From JALYLC01 sp963743275 (GTDB lineage Bacteria > Actinomycetota > Thermoleophilia > Gaiellales > JALYLC01): 64,000 nt of DNA. The stretch spans positions 682,001 to 746,000 of the forward strand of contig CAVUPB010000007.1 in NCBI GenBank assembly GCA_963743275.1. Direction: 5' to 3'. Under the pieces are notes generated by a model that saw nothing but the letters and a program-made list of their open reading frames with translations, was not told the origin of the DNA and did not search any database. A program made the position numbers and the translations under genes. Shown here one piece after another: positions 57,887 through 64,000 of the stretch (positions within the stretch are counted from its first letter, which is position 1; the number at the start of each line of letters is the position of its first letter).

Positions 57887-59353
57887 TTACCGGCCGGCCG
57901 TCACGAGCGGTCGCTCCGCCTCGATCGGCGGGAAGTCGGGGACCTCAGGCGCGACCGGGGCGGTCCTGCCCTGGCGCCACTTGAGGTAGACGTAGACGGG
58001 GATGCCGGCCATCAGCAGGAGGAAGCCCTGCGCGATGTACTCCTGGCCGGCGCCGTAGATCATCCAGAAGGAGTAGAGGAAGGCCAGCACGGCGATCGTC
58101 GCGTCGACCGCGAGGCGCCTGCCGACGAACTTCTCCGGCTCCCGGAACATCAGCATCAGCTGCGCGCCGGCCGCGAAGGCGTAGGGCACGAGCGTCGTGA
58201 TGGTCGCGAGGATGATGATCTTCGTGAACGTGTCGGTCAGCGACGACTGGTAGTTCATGCCGAGCAGGATGCTCAGCAGGACCGACGAGGCGACGAGGCC
58301 GACGACGGGCGTCTTGCGCGATCCGCTGACCTGCGCGAACTGCTTCGGGAAGAGCCCGTCCTGCGCGGCGGCGAGCGGCACGCGGCCCTGGATCAGGATC
58401 CAGCCGTTGAGCGCGCCGAACGTCGAGATCATGGCGACCGCGGCGACGATCTTGCCCGGCGACATGCCCAGGATCGAGGAGCCGAAGATGCTCGACGCGG
58501 CGTCGGCGAACGGAGCGTTCGACTTCGCCAGCTGGCCGGCCGGGATCACGCCCATGATCGCCACCGTGGCGAGCACGTAGAGCGCGGTCGTCGCGCCGGT
58601 GCCGAACATCGTCGCGCGCGGCAGCGTGCGCTCGGGATCCTTGACCTCCTCGGCCGGGATCGTGGCCGACTCGAGGCCGAGGAACGCCCACAGCGTGAGC
58701 GTCGCGGCGAACGAGATCGCGTGCCAGTGCCCGACGAGCGAGACGTGGTTCGGATCGAACGGCGTGAAGTTGCCGCTCTTCATGTAGAAGAGGCCGATCA
58801 GCCCGATCAGCAGGAGCGGGACGAACTTCAGCACCGTCGTCACGACCTGCACGAGGCCGGTCTCGCGCACGCCTGCGATGTTCACGAGCGTGAGCAGCCA
58901 GATGACCGAGAGGCCGACCGCAAAGGCCAGGACGTTGTCGGTCGCGAGGCGCGCCCAGAACACCGAGCCGTAGCTGACGAAGATCACCGCGATCGCGGCG
59001 TTGCCGGCCCAGGCGGCGATCCAGTAGCCCCACGCCGTCCAGAACCCGGCGAAGTCGCCGAATGCCCGGCGGGTGTAGGCGTAGGGGCCGCCGGTCTGCG
59101 GATAGGCGCGACCGAGGTTCGCGAACACGAGCGCCAGCAGCAGAGCGCCGACGCCGGTGAAACCCCACGCGAGCAGGGAGATGGGACCGGTCGAGGCCAG
59201 CGAGGCGGGCAGTCCGAAGACCCCCGAGCCGACCATGTTGCCGATCACGAGCGCCGTGGCCATCGAGAGGCCCAGCGAGCGCTTGAGCTTGGGGCGCCCG
59301 GGTAGGGCGGCGTCGGCCGCCGGGGCGAGCGGTTCGTTGGTGATTGCGGACAT
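57887..59353 (-). CDS. arcD: Amino acid antiporter of the APC family (arginine/ornithine-type)
   Basis: The 488-residue, twelve-helix permease begins after an N-terminal tail with LGLSMATALVIGNMVGSGVFGLPASL, the APC helix-1 motif GSGVF. TGGPYAYTRRAFG in helix 3 and ATLTLWAFLGLESA in helix 6 follow. The sequence resembles AdiC/ArcD-like basic amino acid antiporters, and arcB next to it supports arginine/ornithine exchange. The ATG at 59353 has GAGAGGAA just upstream. The shared promoter, reading this way, lies 82 nt before it. Confidence 0.85.
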   Translation of the reverse strand: MSAITNEPLAPAADAALPGRPKLKRSLGLSMATALVIGNMVGSGVFGLPASLASTGPISLLAWGFTGVGALLLALVFANLGRAYPQTGGPYAYTRRAFGDFAGFWTAWGYWIAAWAGNAAIAVIFVSYGSVFWARLATDNVLAFAVGLSVIWLLTLVNIAGVRETGLVQVVTTVLKFVPLLLIGLIGLFYMKSGNFTPFDPNHVSLVGHWHAISFAATLTLWAFLGLESATIPAEEVKDPERTLPRATMFGTGATTALYVLATVAIMGVIPAGQLAKSNAPFADAASSIFGSSILGMSPGKIVAAVAMISTFGALNGWILIQGRVPLAAAQDGLFPKQFAQVSGSRKTPVVGLVASSVLLSILLGMNYQSSLTDTFTKIIILATITTLVPYAFAAGAQLMLMFREPEKFVGRRLAVDATIAVLAFLYSFWMIYGAGQEYIAQGFLLLMAGIPVYVYLKWRQGRTAPVAPEVPDFPPIEAERPLVTAGR

Positions 59354-59429
59354 GGCGTTCCTCTCCGTGCGTCGCTCCACGGCCTCGCTTTGGCCGCATC
59401 CCAACTATCCGACGGTGCGGGACGGTGCT

Positions 59430-59494
59430 CATCGGCGTTCGCCCGTGGCGCGGGTCGGGAAACTACGACTCGCCGATCGGGCGTCTCCCCGATG
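59430..59494. promoter_or_regulatory. Bidirectional palindrome/CCGATG promoter of arcDB and the 59.5-kb operon
   Basis: GTCGGGAAACTACGAC (59454-59469) is flanked by CGCCGATGAG on the minus strand (CCGATG 59435-59430) and CCCCGATGGT on the plus strand (59489-59494), each about 18-19 nt away. It serves arcD (82 nt) and the plus-strand membrane protein gene (59 nt). It links arginine fermentation to the putative dormancy regulon. Confidence 0.65.
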
Positions 59495-59547
59495 GTGCGC
59501 CGGGGGCCGTGCGGCCATCCTGGTGCGAGAGCGAGTGGAGGAATCCG

Positions 59548-60009
59548 ATGCGTCCCGCACCTGCCGATGATGCGATCCCGCGCGACCCGCCGATCCGGCG
59601 TGCGACCCGGTCGGGCCGGGCCGTCGCCGCCGTGGAGGCCATCGTGGGCGCCGGCGCCGTCTACGGCGGCCTCGGCCTGCTGCGGGACGCCGAGGGCCTG
59701 GGGGCGAAGCAGAGCTGGCTCGCCGGCAGCGTCTTCCCCGACTACACGGTCCCCGGCCTCGTGCTGCTCGTCGTGCTCGGCGGGGGCGGACTCGCCGCCG
59801 CGCTCGCCACGTTCGCGGGCTGGCGCGGCGCGCCGCTCGCGGCGCTCTCCCTGGCCGCGGCGCTCGTGGTCTGGGGCGTCACCGAGACGCTCACGATCGG
59901 CTGGCACGGGGCGCCGCAACTCGTGCTCCTCGCCGCCTTCGTCGCGGGCCCGGCGCTCGCCCTGGCGCTCTTCGGCGCACGCGCGCTGCGCACCCCGGCA
60001 CGCGGGTGA
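59548..60009 (+). CDS. Hypothetical four-helix membrane protein
   Basis: The 153-residue protein has a polar start (MRPAPADDAIPRDPP) and four membrane segments (about 29-48, 64-86, 94-112 and 118-145). The family is not recognised. GGAGGAA lies upstream of the ATG at 59548. The stop overlaps the next start as GTGA, and a bidirectional shared promoter lies upstream, so it is the first gene of a three-gene operon with a DUF6544-type protein and an alcohol dehydrogenase. Confidence 0.7.
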   Translation: MRPAPADDAIPRDPPIRRATRSGRAVAAVEAIVGAGAVYGGLGLLRDAEGLGAKQSWLAGSVFPDYTVPGLVLLVVLGGGGLAAALATFAGWRGAPLAALSLAAALVVWGVTETLTIGWHGAPQLVLLAAFVAGPALALALFGARALRTPARG

Positions 60010-60686
60010 CGCCTCGGCTCGTCCGCGCGTACCTCGAGCGGGCGCTGCCCGGCGACGGGCGGGTGCCGCGACAGGTGCGCATTGCGCAGGTGGGGGAGAT
60101 GTGGCTCCGGCCGGGGGCGAACGCGCGCCGCTTCACGGCGACGCAGCACATCGCCGTCGAGCGCAGCGCGTTCTCCTGGCGCGCGCGCTTTCCCGTCGCC
60201 GGGCCGCTTGCGATGAGCGTGAGCGACGGCTTCGACGCGGGGGCGGGAGCCCTCGACGTGCGGGTGCTCGGGGTGCGCGTGCAGCGGCAGCGCGGGCCCG
60301 AGGTCTCGGCGGGCGAGGCGCTCCGCTACCTGGCAGAGTTGCCCTGGGTGCCATACGCGATGCTGCACAACACGGAGCTCCGCTGGAGCGAGCCCGGCCC
60401 CCGCCGGCTCGAGGCCGGCCTGCGCGGCAGCGCGGCGACGGTGGCGTTCGAGCTCGACGAGGCGGGCGACATCGTGCGCATGTCGAGCCCGGCGCGGCCG
60501 CTGAGGCTGGCGGGCAGGTGGGTGCAGACGCCCTGGGGCGGCGAGTTCGCCGCCCACGGCGAGCTCGGCGGAATGCGGATGCCGAGGCGGGCCGAGGTCT
60601 ACTGGGAGCTCCCGTCGGGGCGCTTCACCTACTGGCGCGCCGAGGTGGTGGCCGCGACGGCCCTCGACACCCCGTTCGGGCGGTGA
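60006..60686 (+). CDS. DUF6544-type protein
   Basis: The 226-residue protein has the pattern of DUF6544: an N-terminal helix with ALPGDGRVPRQVRIAQVGEM, then FTATQHIAVERSAFSW, EALRYLAELPWVPYAML, RWVQTPWGGEFAAHGELGGM and a C-terminal YWELPSGRFTYWRAEV. The fold is mostly beta. Biochemical function is unknown. It is coupled by GTGA to the gene before it and lies 2 bp from the alcohol dehydrogenase start. Confidence 0.75.
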   Translation: MTPRLVRAYLERALPGDGRVPRQVRIAQVGEMWLRPGANARRFTATQHIAVERSAFSWRARFPVAGPLAMSVSDGFDAGAGALDVRVLGVRVQRQRGPEVSAGEALRYLAELPWVPYAMLHNTELRWSEPGPRRLEAGLRGSAATVAFELDEAGDIVRMSSPARPLRLAGRWVQTPWGGEFAAHGELGGMRMPRRAEVYWELPSGRFTYWRAEVVAATALDTPFGR

Positions 60687-60688
60687 GC

Positions 60689-61684
60689 ATGCGTGCGCTC
60701 GTGCTCGAGCAGCCGGGCCCCGTCGGCACGGCGCCGCTCGCACTGCGCGAGGTCCCTCGTCCCGAGCCGGCGCACGGAGAGCTGCTCCTGCGCGTCGCCG
60801 CGTGCGGGGTGTGCCGCACCGACCTGCAGCTCGCGGAGGGCGACCTCGCCGCACGCCGTCTCCCGCTGATCCCGGGTCATCAGATCGCCGGCCGCGTCGA
60901 GGCGCTCGGCGCCGGCGTGGCGGGCTGGGAGCCGGGCGAGCGCGCCGGTGTGACGTGGCTGGCCGGCGCCTGCGGGCAATGCGCCCGCTGTCGCGAGGGT
61001 CGCGAGAACCTCTGCGCGCTCGCGACGTTCACCGGCTGGGATCGCGACGGAGGCTTCGCCGAGTACGCGACCGTGCGCGCCGACGTGGCCGTGCGCCTGC
61101 CGGATGCGATCGACGACCTCGCGGCCGCGCCGCTCCTGTGCGGCGGCGTCATCGGCTACCGCTCGCTGCGCGTGTGCGGCATCGAGCCGGGCGGCGTGCT
61201 CGGCCTCTTCGGCTTCGGCGCCTCGGCGCGCTGCGCGATCCAGGTCGCGCTGCACTGGGGCTGCCGGGTCCACGTGTGCACGCGCTCCGAGAGCGAGCAG
61301 GTGCGTGCGCGCGAGCTCGGCGCGACGTGGGCGGGCGGCTACGACGACACGCCGCCCGAGCCGCTCGCGGCGGCGATCACGTTCGCGCCCGCGGGCGACG
61401 TCGTGATCGCCGCGCTGCGGGCGGTCGACCGCGGCGGCACGGTGGCGGTCAACGCCATCCACCTCGACCGCATGCCGGAGTTCCCGTACGAGCTTCTGTG
61501 GTGGGAGCGCTGCATCCGCAGCGTCGCCAACGTCACGCGCGAGGACGCCCGGGAGTTCGTCGAGCTGGCGGCCGCGGTGCCGGTGCGCGCGGACGTCGAG
61601 GTGCACCCGCTGGCCGACGGCAACCTGGCGCTCGCGCGCGTCGCGAGCGGTGCCGTGCGCGGCGCCGCCGTGCTCGTGCCGTGA
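60689..61684 (+). CDS. Zinc-dependent alcohol dehydrogenase
   Basis: The 331-residue medium-chain dehydrogenase has the catalytic zinc region (CGVCRTDLQ and GHQIAGRVEALG, third ligand in PLLCGGVIGYR). The structural zinc motif CGQCARCREGRENLC is present. The NAD(P)-binding site is LGLFGFGASA, where the usual GxGxxG is partly altered. It belongs to the propanol-preferring AdhA type. It would reduce aldehydes in fermentation or oxidise alcohols. A GTG six bases upstream overlaps the previous stop and is an alternative start. Confidence 0.9.
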   Translation: MRALVLEQPGPVGTAPLALREVPRPEPAHGELLLRVAACGVCRTDLQLAEGDLAARRLPLIPGHQIAGRVEALGAGVAGWEPGERAGVTWLAGACGQCARCREGRENLCALATFTGWDRDGGFAEYATVRADVAVRLPDAIDDLAAAPLLCGGVIGYRSLRVCGIEPGGVLGLFGFGASARCAIQVALHWGCRVHVCTRSESEQVRARELGATWAGGYDDTPPEPLAAAITFAPAGDVVIAALRAVDRGGTVAVNAIHLDRMPEFPYELLWWERCIRSVANVTREDAREFVELAAAVPVRADVEVHPLADGNLALARVASGAVRGAAVLVP

Positions 61685-61725
61685 GGACCGCGCGCGACCC
61701 CGGAGACCGTGCCGCCGTGCCATGT

Positions 61726-62018
61726 CGCCGATTGCCGCTGCGAAGACCTGGACACGCCGACCCGCGGGGAACCTCTTGCGAGGTAGGAAGCGGGGCGTCC
61801 CGGCGACGGGGGCGCGGTTCAGAGCGGCTTTCGGGTCACCTTGCCTCGAGACGGTCGCACTGGTGGGCACGCCAAGTGGCACTCGCCGCGCGTGCCACTT
61901 GGCACCTCGGCCACGGCCGTACGGAGACGCCGGCAGCACACCGGCCTCGAGGAAGACGCCGTTCTTGACCTCGTACGAGGTTCCTCGGGTCGGCGTGTCA
62001 AGGTCTTCCCAAGTGACA
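61726..62018. repeat. 293-bp tandem repeat unit 1 with inverted ends and central palindrome
   Basis: The unit is repeated head to tail at 62019. Inside it, an end block from 61742 (GAAGACCTGGACACGCCGAC...) is the imperfect reverse complement of the block ending at 62008, over about 55 bp. The centre holds a palindrome at 61871-61903, arms GCCAAGTGGCAC / GTGCCACTTGGC. ACCTCTTGCGAGGT is a smaller nested hairpin. With unit 2 it fills most of the 714-bp gap (61685-62398). No believable gene lies in it. Confidence 0.85.
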
Positions 62019-62311
62019 CGCCGATTGCCGCTGCGAAGACCTGGACACGCCGACCCGCGGGGAACCTCTTGCGAGGTAGGAAGCGGGGCGTCCCGGCGAC
62101 GGGGGCGCGGTTCAGAGCGGCTTTCGGGTCACCTTGCCTCGAGACGGTCGCACTGGTGGGCACGCCAAGTGGCACTCGCCGCGCGTGCCACTTGGCACCT
62201 CGGCCACGGTCGTACGGAGACGCCGGCAGCACGCCAGCCTCGAGGAAGACGCCGTTCTTGACCTCGCACGAGGTTCCTCGGGTCGGCGTGCCCAGGTCTT
62301 CCCAAGTGACA
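62019..62311. repeat. 293-bp tandem repeat unit 2
   Basis: It is nearly identical to unit 1, with a handful of substitutions seen, for example CGGCCGT to CGGTCGT. Its palindrome is at 62164-62196 and its inverted-end pair spans 62035-62301. The array runs directly into a further partial palindrome (62302-62332, CCAAGTGACACTCGC / GCGAGTGCCATTTGG), a degenerate extra copy of the core, 67 bp before the zinc-finger gene. Confidence 0.85.
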
Positions 62312-62398
62312 CTCGCGGCGAGTGCCATTTGGAAGCTGACACGGATGCGGCGCGAAACGGCACAGACAGGTTCCTCGACGCCTGCGACGCTCTGCGGC

Positions 62399-62923
62399 AT
62401 GGACTATCTCCCGAGTCTCTACAAAGCCCGCGGCGTGCCCAACAAGTCGCCGGTGTGCGCGATCTGCCTCGATCGCACACGCGGGAAGACGCTCGAGCGC
62501 GAGCTCACCCACGGTGTGCGCATCTGGCTCTGCGAGCGGCATCACTCCGTTGAGTTCCTGCGCCGGAATGCGGGCCGCGACTTCGTCGTCACGCTTCAGC
62601 GCAGCTGGCGCTCCCACGGCTGCCTCACACGCGCCCGCAACCGCGCCCTCGACGCCCACCTCCACGCCGTCCGCACCACCGGCATCGCCATCACGCGCCC
62701 GCGACCTGGCTCGTACGCCTGGCCGCGGCTCCGCCGGGAAGCAGAAGCCGCCTTCGCACGCGGCGAACGCGTGCTCGCCACGATCGGCCGCCTACGGGAG
62801 CGCCACGAGCACGACCACGCCACCGTCCCCAGCATCCGCACCATGCGCCGCTGGTTCTCCCAGGGACGCTGGCTGCGCCCGGCAGGGCCCTCGCGGACGG
62901 GCGGCTTGTTCGCGGCGGTCTAG
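62399..62923 (+). CDS. Zinc-finger protein with HTH-like C-terminus, next to repeat array
   Basis: The 174-residue basic protein has a Cys/His cluster, VCAICLDRTRGKT (C-x2-C) and IWLCERHHSVEFL, likely one zinc site (residues 20-50). GRDFVVTLQRSWRSHGCLTR follows, and near the C-terminus SIRTMRRWFSQGRWLR looks like a DNA-recognition helix. No nuclease or transposase active site is evident. I recognise it only as an uncharacterised type. The ATG at 62399 is chosen because the frame upstream runs through the repeat. Its stop and that of the convergent carbamate kinase gene share the same CTAG. Confidence 0.65.
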   Translation: MDYLPSLYKARGVPNKSPVCAICLDRTRGKTLERELTHGVRIWLCERHHSVEFLRRNAGRDFVVTLQRSWRSHGCLTRARNRALDAHLHAVRTTGIAITRPRPGSYAWPRLRREAEAAFARGERVLATIGRLRERHEHDHATVPSIRTMRRWFSQGRWLRPAGPSRTGGLFAAV

Positions 62924-63831
62924 GCGGAGACCGTCGTGCCCGCGCTTCCGGCGAGCGCCGCGCCCGCGTCGGCCAGCGCGCCGATGACGGCCGTGCCGCC
63001 GCGCTCGGCGAAGCGTGCCGCGGCCTCGACCTTGGGCAGCATGCTCCCCGCGCCGAGCTGCCCCTTCGCCGCGAGCTCGCGCGCCTGCGCGGGCGAGAGC
63101 CGTTCGAGGCGATGGGCGGCGGGGGTGCCGAAGCCCGCGTACACGGCGTCGACGTCCGTCAGCAGCAGCAGGCGCTCGGCGTCGACGGCGACCGCGAGCA
63201 CGACGGCCGCGAGATCCTTGTCGACGACGGCCTCGACGCCGGTGGGCCGGCCCGCCGCGTCGGCCACGACGGGCATCCCGCCGCCGCCGCTCGCGACGAC
63301 GAGGAACTTCCCTGCGACGAGACAGCGAACGGCGTCGGCCTCGAGCAGCCCCTGCGGATCGGGCGACGGCACGACCCGCCGCCAGCCGCTGCCGTCGCGC
63401 GCCACCGCGAATCCGCGCGTGCGCTCGAGCTTGCGGGCGGTGGCCTCGTCGTACATCGGGCCGATCGGCTTGGAGGGCGCGGCGAACGCGGGGTCGTCGG
63501 CGGCGACGAGCGTCTGGGTGACGAGCGTGGCGACGCGCAGGCTGGGGTCCGCCTGCAGCAGCGCCTCCTCGAGCAGGTAGCCGATCATGCCGACGGCCTC
63601 CGCCCCGACGACGTCGAGCGGAGAGGGCGCGGCCGTGTCGTCGGCCTCGCTCTCGAGCAGGAGATGCCCGATCTGCGGCCCGTCGCCGAACGTCAGCACG
63701 AGGTCGTGCTCGTGGGCGAGCGGCATCAGCGCCGCGGCCGCGACCGCGAGATTGCGGCGCTGGACCTCGGTCGAGATCTGCTCGCCGCGGCGCGCGAGCG
63801 CATTGCCTCCGAGCGCTGCGACGACGCGCAC
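62920..63831 (-). CDS. arcC: Carbamate kinase
   Basis: The 303-residue amino-acid-kinase-fold enzyme has VAALGGNALARRG at the N-terminus, LVLTFGDGPQIGHLLLE, the ASGGGGMPVV loop, VVDKDLAAVVLA, LLLLTDVDAVY and QLGAGSMLPKVEAAARF, the carbamate kinase signature. It makes ATP from carbamoyl phosphate, the energy-yielding last step of the arginine deiminase pathway. The GTG at 63831 follows the arginine deiminase stop by one base, so the two are in one operon. Confidence 0.93.
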   Translation of the reverse strand: MRVVAALGGNALARRGEQISTEVQRRNLAVAAAALMPLAHEHDLVLTFGDGPQIGHLLLESEADDTAAPSPLDVVGAEAVGMIGYLLEEALLQADPSLRVATLVTQTLVAADDPAFAAPSKPIGPMYDEATARKLERTRGFAVARDGSGWRRVVPSPDPQGLLEADAVRCLVAGKFLVVASGGGGMPVVADAAGRPTGVEAVVDKDLAAVVLAVAVDAERLLLLTDVDAVYAGFGTPAAHRLERLSPAQARELAAKGQLGAGSMLPKVEAAARFAERGGTAVIGALADAGAALAGSAGTTVSA

Positions 63832-63832
63832 G

Positions 63833-64000
63833 TCAGACGGGCTCGCGCGCGATCGGGCAGGACATGCAGCGCGGCCCGCCGCGCCCGCGGCCGAGCTCGG
63901 CGCCGGCGATCGTGACGACCTCGACGCCGGCGCGGCGGAGCGCGGTGTTGGTGGCGACGTTGCGCTCGTACGCCACGACGACGCCGGGCGCGAGCGCCAG
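63833..64000 (-). CDS. arcA: Arginine deiminase, C-terminal end (partial)
   Basis: The last 55 codons are in the window. They read AYERNVATNTALRRAGVEVV and then GRGRGGPRCMSCPIARE before the stop. GGPRCMSCPI is the arginine deiminase active-site end with the nucleophilic cysteine. The enzyme converts arginine to citrulline and ammonia. The gene continues beyond position 64000. It is followed directly by arcC. Confidence 0.88.
   Translation of the reverse strand: MALAPGVVVAYERNVATNTALRRAGVEVVTIAGAELGRGRGGPRCMSCPIAREPV

Noticed and set aside
61726..62332. Possible CRISPR array, because of repeated palindromes.
   Set aside because: There are only two long, nearly identical tandem units without unique spacers, and no cas-like gene is nearby.
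61841..62398. Long open frames running through the 293-bp tandem repeats on both strands.
   Set aside because: They follow the repeat structure, give near-duplicate peptides from both units and show no protein family. The openness comes from GC-rich composition.

Overview
The window is very GC-rich bacterial DNA, densely packed, with many 4-base ATGA or GTGA overlaps between consecutive genes. The gene set includes an A/V-type rotary ATPase, a DUF1918 protein, a deazaflavin-type nitroreductase, the TreY/TreZ/GlgX trehalose route and a NarL-type two-component system. This suggests an actinobacterium, perhaps a deep-branching one such as a member of the Thermoleophilia. There is no rRNA or tRNA gene to prove it.

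Layout. 1-3 kb: redoxin, ribosome hibernation factor, Cys-rich microprotein, nitroreductase-like protein and Hsp20. 3.2-13 kb: gap, then a nine-gene A/V-ATPase operon (H-C-I-K-F-E-A-B-D) that runs into a class I aldolase gene. 13-16.6 kb: an FtsX-type ABC exporter operon ending in a phosphoribosyltransferase-hydrolase fusion. 16.8-22 kb: acsA, the E1alpha, E1beta and E2 genes of a pyruvate dehydrogenase-type complex (E2 is frameshifted) and an acyl carrier protein. 22-31.6 kb: USP, DUF1918, a zinc-ribbon protein, a CtpE-like P-type ATPase, CorA, UppP, PadR and a COG4280-type membrane protein. 31.6-37.9 kb: glgX-treY-treZ. 38-46.6 kb: MgtA, a degenerate receiver, a NarL-type regulator, a REC-PAS-PAS kinase and a divergent HATPase-REC-EAL protein. 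46.6-56.8 kb: an NRAMP-related Mg-type transporter with a PRC-barrel partner, a PPOX protein, a second ABC exporter operon and a PacL-like Ca-ATPase. 56.8-64 kb: arginine deiminase pathway genes (arcB, arcD, arcC, end of arcA), split by a plus-strand cassette and a tandem 293-bp repeat array.

The most notable signal is a shared bipartite promoter. A palindrome of about 17 bp (consensus CTGCGG-SWWWS-CCGCAG, with CTACGG variants) is followed by a near-constant 17-18 nt gap and then CCGATG (CCGAAG twice). CCGATG lies about 40-80 nt upstream of a start codon. I find it at 14 promoters here and in weaker form at the divergent signalling pair near 44.7 kb. The targets resemble the Mycobacterium tuberculosis DosR dormancy regulon: hibernation factor, Hsp20, USP, DUF1918, the phosphoribosyltransferase-hydrolase operon, P-type ATPase and arginine fermentation. 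The NarL-type regulator and PAS kinase in the window are natural candidates to control it. The window therefore looks like a dormancy or anoxia island: ATP from arginine and acetyl-CoA metabolism, ribosome and protein protection, trehalose synthesis and divalent-cation transport.

A second unusual structure is a repeat family at 61.7-62.3 kb and 49.1 kb. It consists of long palindromes inside inverted-repeat-bounded units and lies next to a zinc-finger/HTH-like gene.
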